A stretch of DNA of 64,000 nucleotides from Berghia stephanieae (GCA_034508935.3 CM067446.1:18350320-18414319), one strand, 5' to 3'. Numbered from the stretch's first letter, positions 51,021 through 64,000 are shown. Translations and numbers: made by a program. The notes: a model not told the origin generated them from the letters alone.

Positions 51021-52810
51021 ACAAGCTTTTATACATCATTGACATCCATTTGACAGTGCTAAAAGTGCAAGAGAAGATCCCACCATCAGACTTCTTGGGC
51101 TCATCTTCACATTAACCATCACTGCCAAAATGAGACGTTTCCAAGACACCTCATTCATTCTGTTGTGTTCAACACAACATTTTTAAGTCAAGGTAACCAT
51201 GGAAAAGTACATCACTTGAGTAGCTCCACAACTTTCACACAGACCCTAACATGGAACAGAAAGTCACAATGAAGGGGACAAGAAACGGCCCAAAGAAACA
51301 GGGATCAAAGAGATAAGAGAAAAAAAACCCATACCAAATATTCAAGCCAAAGTTGAAAAAGTTTAGAATCAATTTTCACTTTATTTACATGCACAAAATA
51401 AATAAACAAGAATCTTACAGTTACAAGAGGGGACACCCATGTAAATGGCACAATAGCATTACACACATCTTACAATAGAAAATTTGTGTATAAATTTAAG
51501 ATCACGCAGTAATGGAAACAGAAAGCTATACTACACTGCTGTCTTCTTACAAATCACTTTTAGTTTTCTTCTATTTTGCCCTCCAAACGTTTACTTCTAA
51601 TATCAATCAACTGATATGACACCCCAACTTGTCAAGGAAAGGCTTATTGTTTGAGACTTCTTACACCTGAGAAGAAATGTCGGGTTTGAGACAATTTAAC
51701 AAGTCGTAATGCCATCTTAATCGATCAATTGTTGAAGTAAAACTTTTCAGGCCAAAATTTCTTTTAAAATGTGATTTGTCGAGTACAGCAGTACAGTCCT
51801 AACCATTTTAAAGTGAGACTAAATATATTTTTTTCGACTAAAAGTTCTCCCATTATTTCTCGTATTATGTCTGCAAATCTAGCATTATAGAGACTGTACC
51901 AATAGATTATTTTCCCAATATTCGCCACAAAAATACCCCAATGCTAAGGCAGTATTCAATCCAGAAAAACGGATGAAAACAATTTTTATTCTTAGTTTTT
52001 CCAAATAATTTAGTATTGGGGTATCTATGTGGCAAATGTTACAAAAACGACCTTGCGGTGCTGCACTGCGGCTGATGCCTGGGTTATTCCAGTTTTCCCT
52101 TAGAATAGGCCCGAGAAACAAATTTCCCCTATGGATGAATAAAGGGAATTTTATTTTATTTTTATTTTATTTTGGCACAGCCTCTGTAACAATTTTCTCC
52201 AATAAAACGAGAATAATGATGTCGAGTTTCACCACATCAGATTTGCTGACACTCCATTGTTGGTGACAACCCTAAAATATTATGTCCAGTGAGAGGAAAA
52301 TTAAACTTCGTCTGAAACATGTTTTATAAAAATCATAAGGTGATTTACCATTTTAAATCAAACTTATGAACATTCCTATTATTTACAGACCGGGGGATTC
52401 AATAAAATGTGGATATTGTATAAGCACCAAGACTGCCAACCTCGATTCAAGAAAAAGTGTAAGATTGCTTGTCAAAAAAAGTAATATTTTAAGAAAACGG
52501 AGTGCTTATTCGTCCTTCAGGACGTATTCTTAAAAAGTGTCTAGCCGACCTTCAGTGCTTATGCTAATGAGGTAGGCGTGAAATACGTAAAGGGCAATTG
52601 ACGGAAAGGCTGTTGTTTATATTTGTCACCGCATTTTTATATGTATTAAATTCAAGGTTATTGCCCTCCCATAAATCGCATTGTTGTTACAGTGACCTAT
52701 ATATGTCACTGCTCCCGTGGCCTTTTTTGTGCGCCCATATTACAAAATCTTCCCGGATAAACAGTATCATCCTTCCAGTCAAGCCATTGCTCAATCGTTA
52801 AAAAATCAAA
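51020..52810. other. Spacer upstream of the MULE gene, nothing recognised
   Basis: Unique AT-rich sequence. No terminal inverted repeat of the MULE could be matched to the sequence after 59344. A short inverted stretch (ATACCCCAATGCTAA near 51932 and its partner TTTAGTATTGGGGTAT near 52009) is present. Confidence 0.5.
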
Positions 52811-53967
52811 ATGGAACGTGAAAGCATTTTCGTTGGAGCAAGGTTTGATTCATATGAAGCTTTCAAAAAATCATTACGGCTTCATGAAAATGCGAAAAAT
52901 GTGAAATTCATTATAAAGGATTGCAAAAAGGTAAGATTTTATTATCACAGAATAGCCCCCCCCCCCCCCCCCCCCCCCCCCCCGCTGTTTTTTCTATTTA
53001 AAACAATTTTTTTTTCATTATTAAAAAAAATAATTTCGCTGCCCATTTGTTCTTAATGCCTTTTATTAATCCTTTATTTATTTAAATCTACATTTAGCAT
53101 ACACTACAGTTTTAAAAGAAATAAAAAATAATGCACATTTATAAAACGCATCACATCTATATCAATGCTTAGTTGTTTTGTTCTTCTTCACATGCCAAGC
53201 GTCCTTTCCTTCTTTGATTTTAAAGGGCAATATCTCATTTGTGACCTCTCGTCTCAAAACGGTATTAAGTCGGGTTGGTTAATATGTTGAAAATTGAATT
53301 TATAGCCAGAAATATCAGACTTGTGTTGAGTTTATATGAGTTATTGAGGAGAATGGCAACCATATTTTGGGTGCTAATGCCAACAATTTATACTTTTGAC
53401 CAGTTTCACATTAAATTCTACTTTTAAGCATCTGGTTCGTTCCGACATAATACCGTTTTGAGACGATGGGTCGCAGTTCAGATCTCCCCTAATGGTCTAA
53501 AATTTGTTTAATATGATATAATCTAATATTTATAATCTATTGATGAAAAAGGCATATTTATGATAGCATTGGTGACAAAATGAATAAATAATTAAATAAA
53601 TAAATGAACGAATAAATTAATAGATGAATGAATAAATAAATAAATAACTATTCAATTCGAGCGGCAGTTTGCAAGTCGAGCGGCAGTTTGCAAGCAAGGT
53701 TTTTGAAGAAACCCTCACACTGTTGTCTTTCTGTATATTTGATTGCATGATGATATATGCATATCATTTCAACATCGATATATTGAAATAAGTATATAAC
53801 ATTCTCTTAAATCATCGCTTAAGGTAAAAAAAAAATAATTCAGTTATAATCTATTCTACCTGATAACTGTTATAATCGAGTCGTCAGCCGCAGTGCAGCA
53901 CCCACCGTAAAGTAAGCAAGGGCGAGTAGGCTTTCTCAATATCAAACAACGCGGCTTTTGTGAATCC

Positions 53968-54039
<72 letters not shown>

Positions 54040-54040
54040 T

Positions 54041-54098
<58 letters not shown>

Positions 54099-56602
54099 TA
54101 TAATTTATTCATCTAAAAAAAAAAAGGAAATTCGTTTACAATTCCTTACAACATAATAATATGATCTAGGCCTATCACTTTCCTCAATTTAAATGTACAT
54201 TTTCACGCTAACGAAGTGTGTTCATTTATTTGTATTTGTAGCCTACTCATTCTCATTCGGATTAGTTGATCATGTCTATGTGTACTTCATTTTAATTTTC
54301 TGATCTGTGCTTACTGCACCGATAGATTTTGTTGTCCTGTTGTAAGTAGGCATATATTCGGTGTTGAAATAATGTAGTCAATGATATTATTCCATAATAT
54401 TTATCTTAGGTGATGTGCTCAGATTTCATCAACACAATAGTTTATGAACGGGTTATGTTCGAATGTAAGCAAGGAAAAATGAGAAAATCCGAATCTAAAG
54501 GTCTCAGACCTATTCAAAGGTAAGGTACAAATTTTCTATGTGATTTTGTAAACAAATAAATGATATAATAACTACTTTTCTTCTTATTACAAACAAACGG
54601 GAATTTTGTTATTACCATAAAATCGAATTTTTAAATAGTTTACTCTCGCATCTGACAACAAGAGGAACGAATTGACCGAATGCTTAAGGCATTGCACTGT
54701 GATCCCGATTGTCCCGGCTTTGATTCCCGCTTCAGGCACTTTCGTTATTTTCCTTGGGCAAGATTATTAATCCCAATTTGCTCACTTGGACAACATTGGT
54801 GATTCCTGTTGACATCAGACATCCTCTTTGATGGATTATCTATATTCCTTCCTGGAATGCCCAGGCGACGGGATCTTATGGTGCCGTTGCGAAAAGGGCA
54901 TCAGTAGTCTTCCCCCCCCCCCCCCCCCCCCCCCGCGTTCAAATTTACATTATATTCTGGCTTTTTCTCATTGCTTTGTTATTGTTTTTCAATTTTAAAA
55001 ATTCTTTCTTACATAGATAGAAAATAGGTAGTATTCCCCATTTATTCATTCACAAGGAGAAATGTGTCTTTTTAATCTATTGCAAGGGAAGACTTGTACA
55101 ACCCAGGCATCAGCCGCAGTTCAGCGCCCAAAAGTGAGCTAGGGTCATGGCCAAACGGCGCGAACCGCTGAGCAAAGCTGCCCTATGTATTTGTTCGTTT
55201 GTTTCTTTTTTTTTCTTTCTTTTGTAAAATTTTAGGAAGGGATGGGAGTGTGATTTTTCTTCCTCTTTTGTCTCCTTCATACACCAAACAAGTGTCGTCC
55301 AAAACGGAGCCATCCGAGAATATCATATCATTACCATAGGCATAATTACTTTTCCATTATTACCCATTCAGTCAGTCAGCACTGTCCACGGCAATGATTT
55401 GTGTCATTTTTTTTCAGATCTTTCAAGCTTGGCTGCATGGCTAAAATACGATTATGTTGCCGTAGGAGTAGTGCCCGTGTTTGGTTCCTTGAAGTCATTG
55501 AAGCAAATCTGACTCATGATGCACACACGCCATCTGCATCCGTAAGTACAGTTTAAAGGCACAATTTAGTTTCTTTAAATATTTGAATTCATAGCAAGTA
55601 TTCAAAATTTTACGTATGCCCTTTTGATGAATGCGCCCTTGTTTTTCAAACAGCAATGTGCAATGTTCAGTAAAAGCCATGACGTTCCTTCTTGTATCTA
55701 TAAGTAGCTAAATATTAACTCACTTTACTTAAAATTTCGCCAATAAAAAATGGACCAAACATCTTGTCACATTTTCTTTTACACCACCACAATAGAATTT
55801 TGGTTTCCTTGTCATTTATTGACATTTTCAAAATCTATCAATCGTATATGCCCTTCTACTTCTTTGTAATTTCTACCCCAGCCTTGTGATGAAAAACCCT
55901 ATTTGAGATCATTATTTTCTGGAGTAAAACAAAATCACGCGATCAACCCCTCGTTATATTTTCGTCTCTTTACGCAAAAAAAAAAGCGAATAGTGTTGAC
56001 AGAATGAAGTAACAAAACAGATGAACAGTCATATTGTAATCAAAATAGCGGGCGCTCTGAATAACGAATTTGATATTAATGTAAGTTTTATCGAACAACT
56101 TGGTCGTATTGGACATTCAGGCAGCGGGAATTCTACGGTGTAACAACTTTCAAGGTTTTAATCCACAACCCAGATACAACGGAGAGGCCATTTTGCACAC
56201 ATTATCCTTATTCTATCTGAGATGATTGTCACATTTAACTCCGAAAACGGACTTGCACGTGATAGATCGCAAGTTTATTTTGTATCTTGATATGCAATTT
56301 TTTATACCCTTTAATTTTCTGGGGAAAAACGATTTAACTGTAGCGTAATAGCAAAGCTATTTTGAGGCGTCCGTATTATCCTTTCTATTAAAAACAAAAT
56401 AAACAAGCAAACAAAACAAAACAAAATATAATAATAATAAATAAACGTAGGAATTCTAGAATTTTTTGCCACAGCACAAAACGATAATTCTTTATGTCAA
56501 ATCGATAAATTCGAGAATCAATCAGTGGTAAGAAATGATATAGGTGATGTTATTGGAATGACATAATAATAATAATATGATGATGATGATGATGATGATG
56601 AT

Positions 56603-56637
<35 letters not shown>

Positions 56638-56711
56638 ATAATAATAATAATTATTATAATGATAAGAAGAAGAAATAATAATGATAGATGATGATGACGA
56701 TGATGATGATG

Positions 56712-56754
<43 letters not shown>

Positions 56755-56792
56755 TAAATAATATAATAATAATAATAATATAATAATAATAA

Positions 56793-56832
<40 letters not shown>

Positions 56833-59344
56833 TTTGTTTTTTTCCAGGTTCTAACAACATTTCCTGAAATGAGGCGAGTCCAGGAAACTGACTTAGTGAC
56901 GACTCTTCTCCAATTTAAATCGTTATCATCGAGGGAATTGATATCAGCCATTGAAGAAGAGCAGGTATTAGACCGACGCCAAAAGATATTCAAAACTTGC
57001 GGCAAAAATATCGGCTGTCTGATAGTGAAGAAAAGCAGGCAGCCGAAAAAATTTTGGCAGACATTGTCATGAAGGGGGGAAGGGTAGATACTCATTTTGT
57101 CGACACTACTGATTCTTCTTCTGATGATATCCATTTCAGAGACATTATGTGTCTGACCTATCAGACTTCTACAATGTTAGAATTGCTATCTCATTTTGGT
57201 GATGTACTTATTATGGATGTTACTCACAACACTAATAATATTTGCTTGCCTCTTCTCACTGTTATGTGTATTGATGCAGACGGCAAAGGCCATCCCGTCC
57301 TGCATTCTTTCTTGCATTCTGAGGAACGGGACATTATGGTCAAACCTCTGAAGTTTTTGAAGGAATCATATGATTTCTCAAAGACGGCATGTATCTTTGT
57401 TGATAAAGATTTTTCCGAAATCGGGGCACTCTCGTCTGTTTTTCCCGATGTCAAACCCATTCTGTGCTCGTTCCATGTTTCTAACGCCATAAAAAAGGCA
57501 ATGAAAAAGAAGAATATGTCTTCTTCTCAGACTTCTACTATTCATTCTATTTTCATGGCCATGAAAGAAGAAGTAACAGAGGAGGGCTACTTGTCTTATT
57601 TACGAAAGTTTCAGTCCGTATTGCCTTCTCATGTTTTTGACTATTTCAATACTCATTGGTTCAGTAAGCCTCACTTGTGGGCTGCCCACCGGTTGGTGGA
57701 CACTGTCAAACTCCATGTCACCACTACCAACCACTGTGAGGCATACCATGCCACAATTAAAAGAGTAGTGAAAGGTGCTCAAAAACTGTCCAATGTCCTC
57801 CAAGATCTCTTATTCATTGATAGAGATATTGACTTTCTGTTTTCTTTCAAAAGCCTCCGGTTGATGAATACGAGGGCAGTTGATTGTGGCGATCCTGTCG
57901 TTAACGCTATAAGAGATGATGTAACTCCCTTTGCTGCGTCTATCATATTGAATCAATATTCTCTAATGAGCAAGTTGAGCTATGACATCAGATCTCACTC
58001 TCTCTCTGACAATACTTTTCGGTTGTCCAGACAATCAAAGTCCTACATTGCATCTCCATCTGAGTGCTCTTGTGAATTTTTCAAGAATTTAGACTTACCT
58101 TGTCGGCATATTTTTTTTTTCGTTCTCATCTGTCATTACCTATGTATGTTCGTCTTCCTGAAGGACATAGATTCAAACCAAGTATACGCCATTCTCTTCC
58201 ATCAAACGCTACGTCTCAAATTACTATTCACCAAGTTCCTTTGCCCAAAGCTCCCAGAATAAGGACAAGAGAGGCGAAATTTAACAAGGCAAATTCTTTC
58301 TTCAATAAAATGTCTAACTATCTGAGTCTTTTGGGGAATGCAGAATTCGATGAGAAAATGAATTTTCTTTCTTCCTTATTTGATAGTTGGACTTCATCAT
58401 CCAGTGACCTGTATCACCACTCTGTTGATGGTGATGCTATTTCCAGCGAAGATATTCCTGGTCCTTCTCACTCCAGAATTGACTGCAGTAATTTTGTTGA
58501 GCATGCTGTTATAGCTAGTCCTGTTGTTGAGGCTAGTTCTCTTATTGTTGGGGAATGTTCTTCTGTTGTTAAGGATATTCCTCTTGTTGTTAAAGCTAGT
58601 GCCCCTATTGTTGAGGATAGTCATCTTTCTATAGCCCATCCCCCTTTTGTTGAGACTAGTCCTCTTGATGTCAAGGCTGATCTCCCAGTTGTTGAAACTA
58701 TTCCCCCTGTTGTAGCAAGTTCTGTTGTTGATGCTATTTCTCCTATGGCTGAGGCTAGCCTTCCTGTCGTTGTACCTCCACCTCCTATTGTTGAGTCGAC
58801 ATCCATAAATATTACATCTCCTCTTGCGGGCCATTCTAGCTCCTCTCCTGTCTTTTTTTCAAATTTGGTTTCTTTTAGTGATGTTAGACTAAAACCGGTG
58901 CGTGTAAGAGGTAGGCCTAAAAATAAGCCAAATTTCACACGGAGAAAGCGAAAGGCAACTGGATTGATTCCCTTTTCTACATTATTGGGGGAAAGGAAAA
59001 AGCAGTTCATGTTAAGGAGAGCTGTTGATGAAGTCAATAACCTGAGGGGAGTGCTTTATAGTACTTGCGATCTGAAGGATGCATTGCGGTTAGGAGCTGT
59101 ACTATTGAGTGAAGATATTGAATGTTTGGAGGACTTGTTCACTATTACGGGATGGAGTGAGTTGATGCGCAGAGTTGATATTAGAAAGGACCAAGGAATA
59201 GTTTGTTTTAAGTGCAAGCATTATGATGATGGTGAGAGAATGATGACAAAATGTGAAGGTTGTTTGGAATACTATCATTATGAATGTGCCCGTTATGAAG
59301 AGAGTTATAGAATATCGAATTGGTTTTGCGAGGACTGCTTTTAG
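52811..59344 (+). CDS. MULE transposase-like gene with SWIM and PHD fingers (two frame breaks)
   Basis: Exons seen: 52811-52930, 54410-54519, 55418-55541, then 56848 to the TAG stop ending at 59344. The first three join in frame (40 + 78 codons) and give a FAR1-like N-terminal module (YERVMFECKQGKMR, GCMAKIRL). The last exon carries the Mutator-like DDE domain: first Asp in LIMDVTHNTN, second in FVDKDFSEIGAL, a CSFHVSNAI motif, and a likely catalytic Glu in TTNHCEAYHATIKR. A SWIM finger follows (CSCEFFKNLDLPCRHI), then a valine/proline-rich repetitive linker of about 170 aa, a basic RKRK patch, and a C-terminal C4HC3 PHD finger (CFKCKHYDDGE to WFCEDC). The frame changes once between 56955 and 57072 (best near 56964) and again at a T10 run at 58111-58120, so this is either a lightly damaged copy or has read errors. 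It may be an autonomous MULE or a host gene derived from one; I found no terminal inverted repeats. Confidence 0.85.
53960..54105. repeat. AAT microsatellite, MULE intron 1
   Basis: About 130 bp of AAT repeats with two small breaks. Confidence 0.95.
54663..54905 (+). repeat. tRNA-headed SINE (type 2), MULE intron 2
   Basis: GGCATTGCACTGTGATCCCG, a weakened B box (GGCTTTGATTCCCGC), GATTCCTGTTGACATCAGAC and CTGGAATGCCCAGGCGACGG. Ends before a poly-C run. Confidence 0.8.
56560..56830. repeat. ATG/AAT microsatellites just upstream of the main MULE exon
   Basis: (GAT)n, then mixed AAT/GATAAT tracts run to within about 20 bp of the 3' splice site at 56847. A long minus-strand frame here is only translated repeat. 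Confidence 0.95.
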
Positions 59345-60525
59345 TTTGTAGGTGTCCACTTCCCTTTGTATTCGCATGATGGTCTTCTTTCATTTTTAAT
59401 CTTCAATTGTAATTTCTAGTCTCTCTCCTCAAGTTTTTACTGTGCGTTCCATTCTAGTTTTAGGTTCTTGGTTTAATATTTTTTATCACTACATTGTAGA
59501 AACCATCCTTTCTGCTGGTCCCTCTGTTTACTCAATGTCCACGCAGTTCCCGTTTCATAATATTTTGGCTTTTCATCAGATCAATCTAATCATTTCCATA
59601 GCCGCCCAAACCTCCCCCCCCTGACTGACAATTTAAATATTTCTAATATTCGTGTAAATTACTTCTTATATATTGTGCATAGAGACAATGTGTGCTTGTG
59701 TGTGTGTGTGTGTGTGTGTGTTTCGTGTGTGTTTGTTTGTGTGTGAATGCGTGCGTATAGTAGTTGTGTGTATGTGTATGAATGTCTGTGTTTGGATATT
59801 GCACACAATCGTCAAGATTATATCAATTAACTTATCAAATTTAATTGTTTTCAACTTTCGTCATCACTATGTCTAAGTGTCTATCTTAAGTTTTCAATTT
59901 AAATTCTATTCGCAAAATTACCTAAATGTGCAATAGTATTCACAAGCTTTTTTGACATTTCCAATGATTCACCATCATCTGTGGATTATTCCGAAATGCT
60001 TTAACCGATTTATCAAGTTTGTTGCTCAAGAGTGCAAGTGGTCTTCTTGCTTTTTTATTTAAAGTTAATATTTTCAATCACATAATTGGTACTCTGTACG
60101 GTATTTTGTTAGAGACATCTTCATTCGAATATTTGTATTTTTTGTTTTTCTTGAAATGATGAAACATTCATTTTCAAGCATATGTTTATTATACAGAAAA
60201 TTTCTAATGCTCATTAAACTCAAAATGCTAATCTGTTTTATTTAGATTGTTAAATTAATGCAGCTACAAATGATATTCGATAATGTGAATAATGATTGCT
60301 GTCAAAATTTGTGAAACGAACATGGTTAAAGAAAAAAAAAATGTACAATGTAAATTAAGTTTGGAAGTATGTGAAACAAAAACTAATGAGGGATATTTAA
60401 TTTATAGAACTATAATGACGAAATTATCATTGATGTTAACTAAAACGCAGATATAATGAATATCTTCGATAGCTTTTCTTGCTGAAGATAATCTATATCG
60501 AATATGCATTTTTCAATCAATCGTC

Positions 60526-60617
<92 letters not shown>

Positions 60618-61514
60618 TGTTATGAAATAACTATTACAATAAGAACATGTGTCTAGATGGCTGCCATCTAATGTGTACTTATTTGCAGGTCTGATAATCT
60701 AAATATGTTATGGTCTCATTCTTATTATGGAAATACTCTCGAAGGCAAAATGTTTTCCATTGCAACAATGTTAAATCAAGGCCATAATTCCGTTCAGTTA
60801 TTAGACCTGCAATTATGGGCACGTATCCCCGTCTTACCGTTTGAAATGATTGCTACAGTTGTCTACCCTTTTCAAAAGCATTGAACAAATCTATGACATT
60901 ATACATTATATCATATGATTTAAAATAAATGGCAAATGTGACTGCAATGTATAAAAGGCTTGACCTTATGTGATGGTCGATAGCATACTATAGTGAATAC
61001 TTTGAAAGTATAAATATAAAAAAAAAATAACTCCCTGCCTTCCCCCCCCCCCCCCCCAACCCCCCCCCCCTCCCCCCAAAAAATAAAAAAAAAATTAAAA
61101 CCCCAAAAACTCAAGCTCATGTGGCATTCAATATCTGATGATATAAGGGATTTCTCTTCAAAGTGACTAATGATAAAATATATGATTTTCAAAATGGCGG
61201 CGCTGAATAGCGACGCACAGTTACACCTATGTGATGAATTCTTTTGGTATTTATTTGTTTCATGACAACCTTTCACTCATTTACATATTAAACGTTGTAT
61301 GATTGTTCGTATTAATGAATGGTATGTACTTCAAACTTTAACGTTTAGAGTCCTGCTTCAAATCCTCGGAAAAATCGTTCGTATCAATGTTTTTGTCTCG
61401 AGGAAATCGAAATGGCGGCGGTTATGTTTACTTCCGACACAAAATTGCCCCGCTATTTTCATCTTATTTCGCGATTTGTTGATTGAAGACCTATTATTCG
61501 CTTAATTATATAAA
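59345..61514. other. Spacer with TG and TA microsatellites
   Basis: (TG)n about 59695-59745 and (TA)n 60530-60614, and a poly-C stretch at 61042-61075. No gene recognised. Confidence 0.7.
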
Positions 61515-61961
61515 GCGTTGTACGATGGTTTAGCCTACAAAGAGGCATCAAAAATAATAAACCATCCTCTTGATGAAGTAGAAAGAATTCATGGAAAAGC
61601 AATAGAAAGGAAAGCATTCTCAATTACCAACAATAAAAAACATATTTTATACGATGAATTTAGTCTTTTACCATCTGGGAGAAGGTTTTGTCAGATTAAA
61701 TGTAGAACTAAAAAGTATAAGGGCCGAAAGTATAAATCAACGTTCGTTCCATCAGCAATTGTTGAATATTTCATATGGTACAGAAAAACCAAGGATTGAT
61801 GCGTTGACTGATTGACTGATTAATTTATTTAATGTTAGATTAAGTGACCAATTGATAATGATTATAATATTTGGTGTTGAGTTGCCAAAAATGTAACGAA
61901 TTGAAAATGAAATGAATATGTTTATGTTGTGTATATCGCACGCGTGAAGAAAGAAAGGAAA

Positions 61962-62045
<84 letters not shown>

Positions 62046-62139
62046 ATCAATGTTATAGTTATCATAACAAGTGTAACTAAATGATTGCCATATTTATGGA
62101 CAATAAAGATCTATTATTTATTATTATTATTATTATTAG
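61515..62139 (+). mobile_element. LINE 3' end: RT C-terminus plus 3' UTR
   Basis: A 93-codon frame (61518-61799) ends with FSLLPSGRRFCQIKCRTKK and STFVPSAIVEY, the motif that closes the reverse-transcriptase protein of CR1/L2/Jockey-type LINEs. The 3' UTR follows. It contains a long AG microsatellite (about 61966-62040), then AACAAGTGTAACTAAATGA and ATTTATGGACAATAAAG, and a TTA-repeat tail. The element is 5'-truncated. The same 3' UTR occurs as a fragment at 27067-27244. Confidence 0.8.
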
Positions 62140-62166
62140 TATAGTAGTAGTAGTAGTAGTAGTAGT

Positions 62167-62201
<35 letters not shown>

Positions 62202-62219
62202 TTGTTGTTGTAGAGTAGT

Positions 62220-62259
<40 letters not shown>

Positions 62260-62280
62260 TAGTAGTAGTAGTAGTATCTC
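62100..62280. repeat. TTA and TAG microsatellites after the LINE
   Basis: (TTA)n is the tail of the LINE; (TAG)n 62145-62275 follows, like the TAG tracts of the 5S foldback. 62400-62480 has a weak tRNA-like head (GGTGGCATAGCTCATTATGT); the rest to 63200 is unique. Confidence 0.85.
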
Positions 62281-63211
62281 CCATTTAGACTATTCAACGA
62301 TTTATTTCACATATTCTTTTTATCAGCATTGTTAGTCCAGAGGCTTAAGATTTAAGATCAATAAACTTTTTTATTTTTTACTGGGGGGGGGGGGGGGGGG
62401 GGGAGAGTGGGAGGGTGGCATAGCTCATTATGTAGAACACTCACTTCACAACCAAAGTGACCTGTATCCATTCTGTTTGAAGTTGAGATTCTGTTCACCC
62501 TATTGGGTTGATGGATTTGTTAGATATAACGGAAAGTAGTTGCTGGAGATTAGCGTTCTGTTCAAAGGATAGCAAGCAATTTGCTGCTGTCCGTTTGGCG
62601 GTATCAAAAGCAGGAAAAGCCTCGGCCTCGTGAACCCTACACTCTGAAATATATACTTGTTTTATAAAAGGATATTGACCGCTTTCTATAGTGTGATAGC
62701 CACACATAGTTGAAAACTAACATCGCTACATACTCATTGTCAGCATAATATCCACACGTTTTCAATCCTGAAATAAACGATTGATCTTCACACTGTGTAA
62801 TAAAACTGTTATTATTACTATTACGCACTATCACTATCACCTTTTTATTATTTCAATTATAAAAAGATAGTGATAATGATGATGATGATGATGACAATGA
62901 TTATGAATATTGCAAAATAAAGATGATATCAGCTATTTATATATGAAATAGTATGTGTTTGTTCTTTAAACCTGGTCGTGTGCTTAAAGTTATTGTCATT
63001 ACCTGTTTTGTTGTTTTTTTTTTCTTTTCCTTTTTGTTAAGACTGACATTCAGGGTCTTTGAAAATAGCAACACTTAGACTTGAGACTGGAATTCCACCA
63101 GCTATCATTCAAATTTATTGATATTATGCGATATCCGCAGGGTAACTCATAGCCTATGCTTCACTACACCGCCATTGGGTAACTCGAAAGTACCTCAAGG
63201 GCTTTTTAAGT

Positions 63212-63675
63212 CTTTGAAACTTTCCATGGTGGGCAGGAGGCCACCCTGTGTCTTCTATCCCCTATATCTGTTTTTCCGAGTTGTTTTCTGTCTTTGTCTT
63301 GGAATGGGATTACTTTGTCTTGTCTTAGTGTCGGAGATATTTTTCCCTTGTAAATCATCTCTCTGTTAGGTATTGTTAGTTGTATATTCTGTTTTGGATG
63401 TATTCTGTAAACATTTGAGTGCATTCCTCATAGGGGTATCCTGTCTTGGTGTCTGGATGAGACTTTTTAAGGTGATCACAAACTAAGTACATTGCCGCTT
63501 GGCTCGTACATCTGTTCCCTATTTGAACCAATTCTCCTTTGTCTTACTTTTTCTTGGCGGGCGCTTTGATTGTAAATGTAGAATATTTTGACTATTCCAT
63601 TTTCTTCTTTTTTACTGTCGCTGATGATATGACTTAAATAAATGTGCCGCAAACGCCGTAAAAAATTTTAAATCC
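63212..63675 (+). repeat. ~525-bp retroposon family, diverged plus-strand copy
   Basis: From GGTGGGCAGGAGGCCACC through CTTGTAAATCATCTCTCTG and CTGATGATATGACTTAAAT to GCAAACGCCGTAAAAAAT, followed by a poly-C/poly-A tract. Confidence 0.75.
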
Positions 63676-64000
63676 CCCCCCCCCCCCCCCCCCAAAAAAA
63701 AAAAAAAAACAAACCAACAAAACACAAGTCTTTGAAACAAATATGTTCCTGTATCAATAAGCCATGGTATCTTCCACGCATGTGGGTCAACTTCCCTGTT
63801 CGTGTCATGGTTGGGGGGGGGGGGGGGGGGGGGTGGGGGGGATGGGGGAGGGGGGGGAGGGGGTAAACTCTTACTACTGTCTTGGTTTCCCTCCATGTCT
63901 GTCTTCATCATTCCATATTACTTTCTATTCTTGCCATGGAATGATATTTCTTGAGACCACTTTAACCATTGATTGGAGTTCCTCATCGACACCCTCAAAT

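Noticed and set aside
51885-52121. Short minus-strand frame and inverted stretch before the MULE gene, considered as its terminal inverted repeat
   Set aside because: No partner found after 59344 and no 9-bp flanking duplication.
56550-57134. 194-codon minus-strand frame opposite the MULE gene
   Set aside because: Half is microsatellite and the rest is the antisense of the MULE exon.
58397-58834. 145-codon minus-strand frame rich in Asn and Arg
   Set aside because: Antisense shadow of the valine-rich MULE linker, which has regular GTTGTTGA-like repeats.

Overview
The window is animal nuclear DNA: split genes with GT..AG introns, LINE, SINE and MITE insertions, long microsatellites and homopolymers, and no operons. 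BUD31 is almost identical to vertebrate BUD31. The repeats (tRNA-headed SINEs, a THAP/SWIM ISL2EU-type DNA transposon, a MULE with a PHD finger, short AT-rich LINE 3' ends) suggest a repeat-rich aquatic invertebrate, such as an echinoderm or lophotrochozoan. I cannot name the phylum from the sequence alone.

Layout. Positions 1-15000 hold a complete 11-exon adenosine kinase gene (+). Its introns carry a 1289-bp TIR transposon, a CAAGGTTGCCA MITE, tRNA-SINEs, a 5'-truncated LINE with a 12-bp target-site duplication (TSD), a perfect 36-bp hairpin and long ATT/TA microsatellites. Positions 15.8-24.6 kb are an old tandem duplication of about 4 kb (copies A and B). It is studded with a ~525-bp retroposon family whose insertions differ between the copies, so one copy shows the empty site for the other. 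Positions 25.3-26.4 kb hold a nested pair of the same family. Positions 26.5-29.5 kb are a very large inverted repeat with a 5S rRNA-like sequence in each arm, one of them split by a LINE fragment.

Positions 29.6-31.2 kb hold a SINE and clusters of short perfect palindromes. About 31.4-38.2 kb is a decayed ISL2EU/PHIS-type DNA transposon with a THAP + DDE transposase (+) and a convergent SWIM-finger gene (-). Positions 38.9-46.2 kb are the four-exon BUD31 splicing-factor gene (+). Its introns hold a second, nearly identical copy of the 1289-bp TIR element and a Tigger/pogo-like MITE. Positions 46.3-52.8 kb have no recognised gene: SINE remnants, a foldback repeat and a 69-base G run. Positions 52.8-59.3 kb hold a spliced MULE transposase gene (FAR1-like N terminus, DDE, SWIM, valine-rich linker, PHD finger) whose reading frame changes twice. 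Positions 59.4-64 kb hold microsatellites, a LINE 3' end and a final retroposon copy.

Two ordinary housekeeping genes, adenosine kinase (purine salvage) and BUD31 (spliceosome), sit in a dense transposon graveyard. They share no pathway that I can see. The most interesting material is the mobile DNA: an apparently young 1289-bp TIR family with 7-bp TSDs, the ~525-bp retroposon with ~12-bp TSDs, the 5S-bearing foldback, and the MULE-SWIM-PHD protein. Boundaries were read by eye. Identities are approximate and no database was searched.
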